DNA from: Roseovarius gaetbuli
GTDB taxonomy: Bacteria > Pseudomonadota > Alphaproteobacteria > Rhodobacterales > Rhodobacteraceae
DNA: 64,000 nt
Assembly (NCBI RefSeq): GCF_900172365.1
Contig: NZ_FWFJ01000001.1
Location: 124,001 to 188,000 of the forward strand
Reading direction: 5' to 3'
Notes under the pieces: generated by a model
The model's database searches: none
The model's input: the letters and a program-made list of their open reading frames with translations, nothing else
Told to the model about the DNA's origin: nothing
Shown here: piece after piece, positions 41,076 to 49,775 of the stretch
Layout of the letters: every line of letters starts with the position of its first letter
Position numbering within the stretch: position 1 is the stretch's first letter
Made by a program: the position numbers and the translations under genes

Positions 41076-42335
41076 TTACCAGCTATAGCTAAGGCCGGTT
41101 GCGATCTCGTGCTGGCGCATTCTGAGGCGCACAGGCTGGGCCACGCCGGTCAGTGCCGTGTTGACCCCGGTGATGCTATTTGAAAACGCGTGGGTATAGG
41201 CAAAGGTAAAACCCCAACGATCATTGATCTTGTAGCTGCCACCGAAAGACGCATGCCATTGCGGCGTTGCGGGGGCGATGGTGTTGATCACCGCCTCGCG
41301 ATTATTGGTGAATTCGGTCGAATAGCTGATCCCGCTGCGCAGCGTCAGGCGCTCGCTCCGGCGATAGATCGCGGCGAGACGCAGGACATCGACATCCTTC
41401 CAGCCAAAGCCGACACCGTTGCTTGCGCCAAGCGGGCCTTGCGGCGGCGCACTTGTATTGGCGATGGCGTTCACATCGCCATAATGAATCCGCTGGAATT
41501 CGCCGGTAATGGTCAATTTCGGTTGATATGCGGGCGTATAGGCCGCCCCGAGCGTCAGCATGGCCGGCACGTCGAAATCGCCGCCGCCCGCGAACAGGCC
41601 GCTGTATTTGCTCAATGACGACATCTGGATGCGGCTGCGATAGGCCGCGCCGATGGTCCATTGCGGGCTTGCCTCGTAGAGCAGGCCAAGGTTGAAGCCG
41701 AGGCCCGTTGACCAGTCATGGCCCTGATTGGTGACCTTGCCGGGGGCAAGCGAGAGGCCCGAAAAAGCCTCAAGCCCGGTGGCCTTGAAGCGCTGTACCG
41801 CCAGGATTGGCGAGACCCCGAAGGTCAGCCGGTCACTGACCTTGCGGGCATAGTTCACGGTGACAAAAGCCTGTTCAAGGTTGACACCCAAAGGCGCCGA
41901 TCCGGCGCCGAGACCGGAAAAGAAGTTGGTCTTGTATTCGGTGTTCATGCCGCCATTTGCAAAGACGAAAACCCCAAGCGACGAACGCTCGTCGAGCGCC
42001 CAGTTGGCGCCGCCGCAGGGAATGAGAAAGACGTCATTCTCGCTTTTGTGGGTGCCCGGCGTCAGCGGCCCGCCGGGGGCGACGCGAACGGTGCGATCCG
42101 GCGCGAAAGTTGTCAGGCAAAAGCCCGCCGCATTGCCGACCTTGACCCCGGTGGCCGGGTTCTGCGCCATGCCAAGAACGCCGGTGGGCACGGCAACACC
42201 GGCGCCCGCCATGCCCTTGGACTTGCCGCCATAGCCATTTGCAAAATATCCGTTGGTTGAAAATGCGGGTGTGCTGAGCAGGCAAAGCCCCAGCACGGCA
42301 AAGGCCTTGGCCCCGCGATCAAACATCGCTTTCAT
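41076..42335 (-). CDS. FadL/OmpP1-type outer-membrane transporter (second)
   Basis: 419 residues from ATG 42335; two codons upstream a GTG is possible, but the ribosome site AAGGGAC fits the ATG better. Signal peptide ending TPAFS, then the FadL N-terminal segment [20 protein letters not shown] and QNPA. Terminal strand ends in LSYSW, a proper barrel-assembly signal. Six kilobases from another FadL-like gene on the same strand; the two proteins are not close in sequence. Just upstream of guaA (49 bp). Confidence 0.88.
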   Translation of the reverse strand: MKAMFDRGAKAFAVLGLCLLSTPAFSTNGYFANGYGGKSKGMAGAGVAVPTGVLGMAQNPATGVKVGNAAGFCLTTFAPDRTVRVAPGGPLTPGTHKSENDVFLIPCGGANWALDERSSLGVFVFANGGMNTEYKTNFFSGLGAGSAPLGVNLEQAFVTVNYARKVSDRLTFGVSPILAVQRFKATGLEAFSGLSLAPGKVTNQGHDWSTGLGFNLGLLYEASPQWTIGAAYRSRIQMSSLSKYSGLFAGGGDFDVPAMLTLGAAYTPAYQPKLTITGEFQRIHYGDVNAIANTSAPPQGPLGASNGVGFGWKDVDVLRLAAIYRRSERLTLRSGISYSTEFTNNREAVINTIAPATPQWHASFGGSYKINDRWGFTFAYTHAFSNSITGVNTALTGVAQPVRLRMRQHEIATGLSYSW

Positions 42336-42632
42336 CGTCACTGTCCCTTCGAAGCGTGAGTTTTTTTCTTGCTATTGGGCTATTTGCCCCCGGTTCTGCC
42401 AGCCCTCGCCGGGGTCAGAGGCAAATAAAATCAAACCGCTGCGAAATCATCACAAGGGAATTCATCATATTTACAGGACCGGGCGTTAACGAGGTCGGGC
42501 GAATGTCGCTTTTTCCCCGCATTCGCCGGAATCCTCTAATGGCGCGGCGGGGCAAAACGGTATGACGGGGCAACCCCTGCCGTATCGGCGGGCGATTTGG
42601 CGTTAGCAATTGACCATATAGAGGGTGCAATC

Positions 42633-44186
42633 ATGGCAGAAGCAGAAGCAGAAGCACGCGGCCGACGGGCACGAGGCGGCGGCGGGGCCGCACGTCGCGC
42701 GGAACGCACCGCCGTCAGCATCGAGACCGCGCGTTATATCGAGCGCAACATTCCCAACTTCGAGGTTCTGACCGAAGAGGCGCTCGAGATCATCGAGGCC
42801 AACGCCGATACCATCCTTGAAGAGGTTGGCGTCAACTTCGTCGACAATCCGGCCGCTCTTGAACGCTGGCGCAATGCCGGCGCGGATGTCACCGGCGAGC
42901 GTGTCCGCATCCCGCGTGGCCTTGCCCGCAAGCTCTGCTCGACCGCGCCGTCGCGCATCATCCAGCACGCCCGCAACCCCGAGCGCACCGTCGAAATCGG
43001 TGGCAAGTCGCTTGTGCTTGCGCCGGTCTATGGCCCGCCGTTCGTGCGCGACATGGAAGGTGGCCGCCGCTATGCCACGATGGACGATTTCCGCAAATTC
43101 GTGAAACTCGGCTATATGTCGAAGTGGCTTCACCATTCCGGCGGCACCGTTTGCGAGCCGACCGATGTACCGGTGAACAAGCGCCACCTTGATATGCTTC
43201 ATGCGCATATGACCCTGTCGGACAAGCCGTTCATGGGCTCGGTCACCGAACCAAGCCGCGCGCAGGACAGCGTCGACATGTGCGGTATCCTGTTCGGCAA
43301 GGACTTCGTTCAAGACAACACGGTCATGACCAGCCTGATCAACGTCAACTCGCCGATGACCTTCGACGATGTGATGATGGGCTCGCTTGAAGTTTATGCC
43401 CAGAACAATCAGGCCTGTATCCTGTCACCCTTTATCGTTGGCGGCGCGATGGCGCCGGTCTCGGTGATGGGTACGCTGACACAGGTTCTGGCCGAGGCCC
43501 TGGCCGGCATCGCCTATAGTCAGCTTGTCCGCCCCGGTGCGCCGATGATCATGGGCGCCTTCGTGACCTCGATCGACATGAACTCGGGCGCGCCGACCTT
43601 CGGCACCCCCGAAGCCGCGCATATCACCTATGGCGCAGGTCAGCTTGCCCGCCGCCTTGGCCTGCCGTTCCGCTCGTCGGGCTCGTTCAACGGCTCGAAA
43701 ATGCCGGATGCACAGGCTGCCTATGAAACCTCCAACAGCCTGAATGTCGGGCTGCTGGCGGGCGTCAACTTCATGTTGCATGCCTGTGGCTGGCTTGAGG
43801 GCGGGCTTGTGTCCAGCTTTGAAAAATTCGTCATGGATGCCGATCAGCTTGGCACGCTGCACCACATCGCGCGCGGCATCGAGATTGATGAAAACGCCCA
43901 GGCGATGGATGCAATCCGCGAAGTTGGCCCCGGTGGTCACTACCTTGGGTGCGCCCATACCCAGGCGAACTTCAAGAACGCCTTCTGGCGCAGTGACCTG
44001 TTTGACTACAAACCCTTCGAGACATGGTCCGAAGAGGGCGAACGCGACACGATGGTTCTGGCCAATGCGCGGGTCAAGAAACTGCTCGGGGATTATCAGC
44101 AACCGCCGCTCGATCCGGCGATTACCGAAGCTCTGGAGGCCTTTGTGGCCACCAGAAAAGAATCAATGCCCGACGCGTTTAGCTAA
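42633..44186 (+). CDS. MttB-family corrinoid-dependent methyltransferase (non-pyrrolysine type)
   Basis: 517 residues from ATG 42633, with GAGGGTG upstream. Low-complexity acidic/Arg-Gly N-terminus (AEAEAEARGRRARGGGGAAR), then the MttB-like barrel: PVYGPPFVRDMEGGRRYATM, GAFVTSIDMNSGAPTFGTPE, GPGGHYLGCAHTQANFKNAF. The reading frame is uninterrupted, so the pyrrolysine of true trimethylamine MttB is absent. Relatives demethylate glycine betaine and similar quaternary amines with a corrinoid partner; no corrinoid protein or reactivase is encoded nearby. Substrate is therefore open. The stop overlaps the convergent DUF6477 gene. Confidence 0.9.
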   Translation: MAEAEAEARGRRARGGGGAARRAERTAVSIETARYIERNIPNFEVLTEEALEIIEANADTILEEVGVNFVDNPAALERWRNAGADVTGERVRIPRGLARKLCSTAPSRIIQHARNPERTVEIGGKSLVLAPVYGPPFVRDMEGGRRYATMDDFRKFVKLGYMSKWLHHSGGTVCEPTDVPVNKRHLDMLHAHMTLSDKPFMGSVTEPSRAQDSVDMCGILFGKDFVQDNTVMTSLINVNSPMTFDDVMMGSLEVYAQNNQACILSPFIVGGAMAPVSVMGTLTQVLAEALAGIAYSQLVRPGAPMIMGAFVTSIDMNSGAPTFGTPEAAHITYGAGQLARRLGLPFRSSGSFNGSKMPDAQAAYETSNSLNVGLLAGVNFMLHACGWLEGGLVSSFEKFVMDADQLGTLHHIARGIEIDENAQAMDAIREVGPGGHYLGCAHTQANFKNAFWRSDLFDYKPFETWSEEGERDTMVLANARVKKLLGDYQQPPLDPAITEALEAFVATRKESMPDAFS

Positions 44187-44482
44187 CTCACGCTTTCAAG
44201 GCGGGTGGCGCGCAACAGGCGCGCTTCGCCCATCATCGCGATCAGAACATCCACATGGCGCGCGGCAGAATATCCTGCCGCGCGCTGTTTTCTGTCACGC
44301 TCAAGCTCTGCTTCGACCTCGACAAGCTGAACAAGCGCCTGACCACTGCGCGGCAGGGCGCCATAGCCAAGATGACGGCGCAGATGCGGCGCGCGGCGAT
44401 ACTCACTAGCCCCGATTCTTGCGGCCCGGATCAAAAGGGGCGGGCGGCGCAGGCGGTCAAGCGTGGTCAGAATATCGTTCAT
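44183..44482 (-). CDS. DUF6477 family small protein
   Basis: 99 residues, basic and arginine-rich: NDILTTLDRLRRPPLLIRAA and YSAARHVDVLIAMMGEARLL. This resembles a short protein widespread in Rhodobacterales (DUF6477) with no known function. Convergent with the MttB-like gene, stops overlapping by four bases. Its upstream side faces a palindromic region (CTAAGG-N10-CCTTAG at 44495-44516) shared with the gene at 44724. Confidence 0.7.
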   Translation of the reverse strand: MNDILTTLDRLRRPPLLIRAARIGASEYRRAPHLRRHLGYGALPRSGQALVQLVEVEAELERDRKQRAAGYSAARHVDVLIAMMGEARLLRATRLESVS

Positions 44483-44576
44483 GTGGCAGACTCCCTAAGG
44501 TTGAATTCACCCTTAGTGACACGACATGACCTACTGTTGCGTCTTGCCCCAAGACTCCGCGCGGAGGACTTTGAGA

Positions 44577-44597
44577 TTGTTTACGATTTATAAACAA
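44577..44597. promoter_or_regulatory. AT-rich inverted repeat, possible operator
   Basis: TTGTTTA-CGATTTA-TAAACAA, a perfect 7-bp dyad with 7-base spacer, in the AT-rich part of the gap between two divergent genes. Confidence 0.35.
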
Positions 44598-44651
44598 TGG
44601 TTGAATTTCTGGAAACAATTAACGAACCGGTAATCTTTTGCACGTTTAAGT

Positions 44652-44672
44652 TGTGGATAAATCTGTGGATAA
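44652..44672 (+). promoter_or_regulatory. Two tandem DnaA boxes
   Basis: TGTGGATAA occurs twice in the same orientation, 12 bp from start to start (44652-44660 and 44664-44672). Both are perfect matches to the 9-mer (complement TTATCCACA). They are followed at once by a CCCGGG-N6-CCCGGG palindrome. About 52 bp before the start of the DUF6456 gene. Confidence 0.55.
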
Positions 44673-44723
44673 ATCCCGGGCGGTTACCCGGGCAGGTCGT
44701 GACTGACGAATAGGGGTAAGAAC

Positions 44724-45839
44724 ATGCGCGAGGGATGTGCACCAAAACCAAGATTGCAACAGGTCCCGACCTGGGTGCCTGAGGCGGCATTGCACTATCT
44801 TGCGCATACAGAAACAGGCACCCCGATCTCGGCTCTTGCGCGGCGGGCGGGGCGTCATGCCTCGACCGTATTGCGCCAGATACGGATGTTCGAAACCCGT
44901 CGCGACGATTTATTGGTCGATGAGGCGCTGCGCCGACTCGGCCAACAGGTTCTGCACTTAAAGGCTGCCGGTTCTCCTGCCAAGGAGGCCAAAATGACAA
45001 GCCATATCAGGGATTTGCCCGAAGACGACACCGCGCTGAGCGAGGCCCGCCTCAAATCCGAAGCGCGCCGTGTTCTGCGCCGACTCTGCGAGGCCGGAGC
45101 GGTTCTGGCGGTCTCGGTGGGGATGGATAAGGCCGTGGTGGTGCGCGACACCGGCACCGGTCAACCCTCGCGCACGGCGGTGGTTGATCGCGAGGTCGCC
45201 GAGGCGATGGCGCTCAAGCATTGGATCACCTGCGAGAGCCCCGGGCGAATCGCGCGCTATCATGTCACCGCCGCCGGGCGCACGGCGCTTGGCACGATGC
45301 TGGCCGAGGCGGAAAATCAGGCCTCCGGCTTTGGTGAGGCAAAGGGTGACCCCGAAATCGACGAGGCGCATGACGGCGCCGGACAGGCCAGCAAGCGGAT
45401 GCGCTATGGGCTGAGTGAAACGCCGCTTATTGCCTTGGCGCGGCGGCGCGACAAGGACGGAAGCCCGTTCCTGAGCGATGATCTTGTGCGCGCAGGAGAG
45501 CGGCTGCGCGAGGATTTCGAGCTATCGCATATGGCGCCGCGCACGACTCAGAATTGGGACCGTTTCCTGACCTTCGTCGATGATCAGGGCGGCGGCCCGA
45601 CCCCCTCGGGCTATGGCGCGGATGCGGCGCGCGCGCGCGTCGCCAGTGCGCTGCGCGACCTTGGGCCGGGGCTTGGCGATGTGGTGTTGCGCTGTTGTTG
45701 CTACCTGGAGGGGCTGGAACGGGCCGAAAAGAGGATGGGGTGGTCGGCGCGCTCGGGTAAAATCGTTCTGCGGATCGCCTTGCAGCGGCTCAAACGCCAT
45801 TACGCCAGCCTTGGCGATGCCGGCGGGATGATCGGTTAA
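44724..45839 (+). CDS. Helix-turn-helix protein with DUF6456 domain
   Basis: 371 residues from ATG 44724 (AGGGGTAAGAAC upstream). The N-terminal part holds a probable HTH: GTPISALARRAGRHASTVLR. The C-terminal 150 residues (TPLIALARRRDKDGSPFLSD, then ERLREDFELSHMAPRTTQNW) look like DUF6456, a domain frequent in Rhodobacterales and related to phage-like DNA-binding proteins. No enzyme motif is seen. Perfect DnaA boxes lie in the leader. Convergent with the VIT1-like gene, stops overlapping at TTAA. Confidence 0.75.
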   Translation: MREGCAPKPRLQQVPTWVPEAALHYLAHTETGTPISALARRAGRHASTVLRQIRMFETRRDDLLVDEALRRLGQQVLHLKAAGSPAKEAKMTSHIRDLPEDDTALSEARLKSEARRVLRRLCEAGAVLAVSVGMDKAVVVRDTGTGQPSRTAVVDREVAEAMALKHWITCESPGRIARYHVTAAGRTALGTMLAEAENQASGFGEAKGDPEIDEAHDGAGQASKRMRYGLSETPLIALARRRDKDGSPFLSDDLVRAGERLREDFELSHMAPRTTQNWDRFLTFVDDQGGGPTPSGYGADAARARVASALRDLGPGLGDVVLRCCCYLEGLERAEKRMGWSARSGKIVLRIALQRLKRHYASLGDAGGMIG

Positions 45840-46561
45840 CCGCCGACCAGGGCACCGACCACAAACGCCACAAGGGCGCAGACCGTGCCCACAAGCACGG
45901 TCTCGCCGAGGGTGCGCAACAGGCGCTCGCCGGTCGCGCTCCACCGCAACAGCCCCAGCAGGACAAGCGCCACCAGTGTCGCCGCAACCGACCATCGCGT
46001 GGTTTGTGCGGTGGCGTCGGCCAAAAGATAGGGCACCAGCGGCACAACCCCAAAGGTGACAAAGGCCGAGAACGTGAAAAGCCCGTTCAAGATGGGGCTT
46101 TCCACCTCGGGATCGCGCAGGCCCATCTTGTAGTTCAAAATGAGCTCGCTCATCGCTCCGGGGTGGCGCGACAGGATCGTGGCCGTGGTCTCTGCCTCGC
46201 TCTGCGACAGGCCCCGCGCCCTTAGAATTTCGGTAATCACGGTGGTCTGGCCATCGGGATTTTGCACCATGGCGCGCAAGCTCGCGGCGTGGCGCGAGCG
46301 GTAAAGATCATGCTGCGCGCGCAGCGACAGGAATTCGCCCAAGCCCATGCTCACCGCATCGGCAAAAAGATTGGCCAGCCCGAACACCAGAACCGCCAGC
46401 CCGCCGATCTGGGCCACGCCCTCGGCCTGCGCCCCGGCAAAGCCCGCCACGATCGCGAATGTGGTGACAATGCCGTCGGTGCCGCCAAAAACGATCTGCT
46501 TGAGATATTCCTGCGTGCGCCCAAGGGTCTGGCCGTCGCGCCCCTCTGCCTGCCTGTCCAT
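45836..46561 (-). CDS. VIT1/CCC1-type transporter
   Basis: 241 residues from the ATG at 46561; a GTG two codons earlier is possible. LKQIVFGGTDGIVTTFAIVA at the N-terminus and DAVSMGLGEFLSLRAQHDLY are the VIT1/CCC1 signature. The loop ELILNYKMGLRDPE resembles the metal-binding linker; the last three helices end in VVGALVGG. These proteins move Fe2+ or Mn2+ across membranes. Regulation is not visible. Convergent with the DUF6456 gene, divergent from the oxyR-like gene, which would fit an iron/peroxide link. Confidence 0.88.
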   Translation of the reverse strand: MDRQAEGRDGQTLGRTQEYLKQIVFGGTDGIVTTFAIVAGFAGAQAEGVAQIGGLAVLVFGLANLFADAVSMGLGEFLSLRAQHDLYRSRHAASLRAMVQNPDGQTTVITEILRARGLSQSEAETTATILSRHPGAMSELILNYKMGLRDPEVESPILNGLFTFSAFVTFGVVPLVPYLLADATAQTTRWSVAATLVALVLLGLLRWSATGERLLRTLGETVLVGTVCALVAFVVGALVGG

Positions 46562-46713
46562 GATCACGTCTTAGCCTGTGTTAACCGGAATCGGCCAAGC
46601 ATAGGCCGCCGCTCGCGGCCCGCAAGCGGCAAGACTGCGACATCGGCGCGGGCAGGGGGCGGAGTGCGATAATCCAGACTTGCAGATTCGCGTGAGTTGC
46701 ATAACTTCAGCAT

Positions 46714-47640
46714 ATGAATATCACCCTGCGCCAACTCAGCTATTTCAAAGCCCTCTCCGAGCAGCGCAATTTCGGCCGCGCCGCCGAGGTAGTGAGCATT
46801 TCGCAACCCGCCCTTTCCGTGCAAATCCGCGAGATGGAGGCGGCGCTTGGGGAAAAGCTTGTCGAGCGGCGCGCGCGCGATGTGGTGCTGACGCCCTTTG
46901 GCCGCCTGATTCTCACCCATGCCACGCGGGTTATGGGCGAAATGCAGGCCCTGACCGAAGCCGCCCGCTGGCAAGGCGGGCTGACGGGGCGGCTGTCGCT
47001 CGGGATCATCCCGACGATTGCGCCCTACATCCTGCCCGCCGCGCTTGAGGCGCTGCGCAGTCGCGACATCTCGCTTGATGTGCAGGTGCGCGAGGCCAAG
47101 ACAGATCAGCTTATCCAGGAGGTGCAGACCGGCCAGCTTGACGCCGGGATCGTCGCCCTTCCGGTGGCGGCCGAGGGGCTCACCGAATGGCCCTTGTTCG
47201 AGGATCGGTTTTTGCTGGCGGGCACCGAGGCGCGGCTTGCAGCCCTTGGTCCCGCCGCCGAAACCCTGCGCCCTGCAGCGCTTGATCAGAGCCCGCTTCT
47301 GCTGTTGGAGGATGGCCATTGCCTGACCGACCAGGCGCTGGAGGTCTGCGGGCGCGGACGTGGACATGCCCAGATTGACATGGGGGCCTCATCATTGGCC
47401 ACGCTGTCGCGGCTGGTCGAGGCCGGGTTCGGCCTTACCTTGATGCCGGAAATAGCGGCCAGTATCGAACAAAGGGCGGCCCCCGGCATGCATCTGCGGC
47501 GGTTTTGCGCCCCCGAACCGGCCCGCCAGATTGCCCTTGTGCGGCGGCAAAGCTCGCAGAATGAGGCGTGGTTTGCCAAGCTTGCCGAGGTCTTGCAATC
47601 GGTGGGTCAATCGCTGATCGACACGGCGCGCGCGGTCTGA
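46714..47640 (+). CDS. oxyR: Peroxide-sensing LysR-type regulator OxyR
   Basis: 308 residues. N-terminal winged HTH ([20 protein letters not shown]). The redox pair is present: [14 protein letters not shown] has cysteines at residues 203 and 212, with the same nine-residue spacing as Cys199/Cys208 of E. coli OxyR. It would form a disulphide with hydrogen peroxide and activate catalase and related genes. No catalase gene is in the window. Shares a 150-bp upstream gap with the VIT1-like gene. Confidence 0.92.
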   Translation: MNITLRQLSYFKALSEQRNFGRAAEVVSISQPALSVQIREMEAALGEKLVERRARDVVLTPFGRLILTHATRVMGEMQALTEAARWQGGLTGRLSLGIIPTIAPYILPAALEALRSRDISLDVQVREAKTDQLIQEVQTGQLDAGIVALPVAAEGLTEWPLFEDRFLLAGTEARLAALGPAAETLRPAALDQSPLLLLEDGHCLTDQALEVCGRGRGHAQIDMGASSLATLSRLVEAGFGLTLMPEIAASIEQRAAPGMHLRRFCAPEPARQIALVRRQSSQNEAWFAKLAEVLQSVGQSLIDTARAV

Positions 47641-47667
47641 AAACCTTGGCCGGTCCCTGGCAAAACG

Positions 47668-47695
47668 CGGCCCGCACCCAATCGGGCACGGGCCG
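47668..47695. terminator. GC-rich hairpin after oxyR (weak terminator)
   Basis: CGGCCCG and CGGGCCG pair over a 14-base loop. No T-run follows on either strand, so termination is uncertain. Confidence 0.35.
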
Positions 47696-47839
47696 GTAAC
47701 ACTTGAAACACTCGGTAAGTGCGATGGACACTCTTTACGCATATGCGACCACCGGGTAACGGCTTTGCATTACTGGCACTTCCCATCGCTATGTTTTATA
47801 GTAGGTGAGTGTTACCAAACCATTCGCGGGGAAAATTTC

Positions 47840-48787
47840 GTGCGTGATCTCAAGATACCCGGACAACGCCACCCCGAAAAGGCGCATCGTCCGGACAATG
47901 TTCAGCCCAAAAAGCCGGATTGGATTCGCGTCAAGGCGCCAACCAGCAAGGGCTATTTCGAAACCCACAGGATCATGCGCGAGCACAAGCTCGTCACGGT
48001 CTGCGAAGAGGCCGGATGTCCCAATGCGGGCGAATGCTGGAGTCAGGGCCACGCCACCATGATGATCATGGGCGAGGTCTGTACCCGCGCCTGTAGTTTT
48101 TGCAACATAGCCACCGGCAAGCCGCCCGAAGATCTTGATGCCTTCGAGCCGGGCCGCGTCGCCGATGCGGTGCAGAAACTTGGCCTCAAGCATGTGGTCG
48201 TGACCAGCGTCGATCGCGACGACATCAAGGATGGCGGGGCCGAGCATTTTGCCCAGACCATCCGCGCCATCCGCCATCGCAGCCCCGGCACCACGATCGA
48301 AATACTGACGCCGGATTTCCTGCATTGCGACCCCGAGGTTCTAGAGGTCGTGGTCAAGGCCAAGCCGGATGTGTTCAACCACAACCTTGAAACCGTGCCC
48401 GGCCTTTACCCCGAGGTGCGCGCCGGTGCGCGCTATTTCCATAGTCTGCGCCTGTTGCAGCGGGTCAAGGATATCGACCCGAGCATGTTCACCAAATCCG
48501 GAATCATGGTCGGCCTTGGCGAAGATCGCCAGGCGGTGCATCAGGTGATGGATGACATGCGCGCGGCGGGAATCGATTTTCTGACCATCGGGCAATACCT
48601 GCAACCGACGCCGAAACACCATGCGGTGGATCGTTTCGTGCACCCGGACGAATTTGCCGCCTATGAGCGCGCGGCTTATGGCAAGGGGTTCCTGATGGTG
48701 TCGGCCTCGCCGCTGACCCGTTCAAGCTATCATGCGGGCGATGATTTTGCCCGGCTTCAGGCGGCGCGCAACGCCAAGTTCGCCTGA
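47840..48787 (+). CDS. lipA: Lipoyl synthase
   Basis: 315 residues from the GTG at 47840, with CGGGGA before it. An ATG reading from 47765 adds a stretch that looks untranslated. Auxiliary cluster cysteines [12 protein letters not shown] and radical-[11 protein letters not shown] are both present, plus the C-terminal serine region [18 protein letters not shown]. LipA inserts two sulfur atoms into octanoyl chains to make lipoyl groups. Ends at a strong hairpin. Confidence 0.96.
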   Translation: MRDLKIPGQRHPEKAHRPDNVQPKKPDWIRVKAPTSKGYFETHRIMREHKLVTVCEEAGCPNAGECWSQGHATMMIMGEVCTRACSFCNIATGKPPEDLDAFEPGRVADAVQKLGLKHVVVTSVDRDDIKDGGAEHFAQTIRAIRHRSPGTTIEILTPDFLHCDPEVLEVVVKAKPDVFNHNLETVPGLYPEVRAGARYFHSLRLLQRVKDIDPSMFTKSGIMVGLGEDRQAVHQVMDDMRAAGIDFLTIGQYLQPTPKHHAVDRFVHPDEFAAYERAAYGKGFLMVSASPLTRSSYHAGDDFARLQAARNAKFA

Positions 48788-48812
48788 CTTCGACAGCACA
48801 TCCAGAAACAAC

Positions 48813-48841
48813 AAAGGCCGGTCTGATGTGACCGGCCTTTT
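48813..48841. terminator. Bidirectional intrinsic terminator between lipA and the DUF882 gene
   Basis: AAAGGCCGGTC and GACCGGCCTTT (48813-48823 with 48830-48840) around TGATGT. T on one side and A on the other make it usable for both convergent genes. Confidence 0.88.
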
Positions 48842-48873
48842 GCTTATTGTCGATGCGTGAGGGCGCGAGGGGC

Positions 48874-49446
48874 CTACCGGCCCCAGCTGCGCACCGGGCC
48901 GCAATCCATATGGACGAAATTGCTGCTGGAATAGCGCCCGACGCCACCGCCGCCACAGGCAAGGCCCGCGCGATAAATCTGGCTGACAGAGCGGCTTCCA
49001 AGGCGCAGATCAGCGGCCTGGCCGATCATGTGGCGCGAATTCTTGGCCACCCCGCGCGAGCGGCTGCGCAGCATGGCGTTGGTCTTGGGGCTGCGATATC
49101 CGCTGAGCAGGGTATAGGGCTCGCTTGCGTCCAGAAGATTGTGACTTGCGGCGAGGATATCAATCGTGCGGGTGTCGATATCCTTGACGCCATCGGTGCG
49201 CCAGTCGCGCATGAACATCGAGATTTCACGGACCGCTTCGGGGATATATTCGCCCTCGATCCAATAGATCGTATCCATCTTTTCCCCGGTGCGCGGCGAT
49301 GTCATGCGGATGCGGCGTACATCGCCAGCACCTCGCAGAAAGCCTGCTGCATTGGAAAAGGTCGGTGCGGCCACAAGGGCGGTTGCTGCGAATGCGCCCA
49401 ATACCCCGCGCCGCGTCATGCTCTGAGAGCTCATAAGCTTCGTCAT
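48874..49446 (-). CDS. DUF882/M15-like murein hydrolase with Tat signal
   Basis: 190 residues. MTRRGVLGAFAATALVAAPT is a twin-arginine export signal starting about nine codons into the gene; the start at 49446 is kept. The peptidase M15/DUF882 motifs follow: SGYRSPKTNAML, SRHMIGQAADLRL and NFVHMDCGPVRSW, which supply the zinc ligands (His, Asp, His). Probable periplasmic peptidoglycan amidase or carboxypeptidase (YcbK-like). Divergent from the L,D-transpeptidase gene, so both act on the cell wall. Confidence 0.88.
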   Translation of the reverse strand: MTKLMSSQSMTRRGVLGAFAATALVAAPTFSNAAGFLRGAGDVRRIRMTSPRTGEKMDTIYWIEGEYIPEAVREISMFMRDWRTDGVKDIDTRTIDILAASHNLLDASEPYTLLSGYRSPKTNAMLRSRSRGVAKNSRHMIGQAADLRLGSRSVSQIYRAGLACGGGGVGRYSSSNFVHMDCGPVRSWGR

Positions 49447-49775
49447 TGTGTTAAACGCCTGTCCCGTCGCCTACCTAAAGTGCCACTGTTCCGTGGCTTT
49501 GCCGTATCATCCCCAGATGTGCAGACTTTATTGCACATGAAGAATCATCCACCAAGTCCTGATTTGGCGACCGGCGCCGGCATCAAGGGTTTTCGGCAAG
49601 TTTTCGCGCAAATTTTCGGCGCTGTGTCCGAATTGCGCAAGCCAAGCTGTATTTTGGCCGCAGTCACGACCCTGCGCATAAAGTTGACAGCAAAGTGTTA
49701 GGAAAAAATTGAGAGGCCCTTAAGTGGAGGGTTATAATATCAAGATTGTGTAACGCGCGACTTAAGGGGAATTCT
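49447..49775. other. 329-bp divergent promoter region
   Basis: No gene seen. It separates two cell-wall genes read outward. Near the right end TTGAGA (49709-49714), 18 bases and TATAAT (49733-49738) form the best promoter for the transpeptidase gene. A second TTGACA (49684-49689) has no partner -10 at usual distance. The left side shows no strong consensus. Confidence 0.5.

Noticed and set aside
42633..44186. True trimethylamine methyltransferase MttB
   Set aside because: That enzyme needs an in-frame amber codon read as pyrrolysine; none is present.
44483..44723. Chromosomal replication origin
   Set aside because: Only two DnaA boxes and no dnaA or typical origin neighbours; kept as a DnaA-site finding only.
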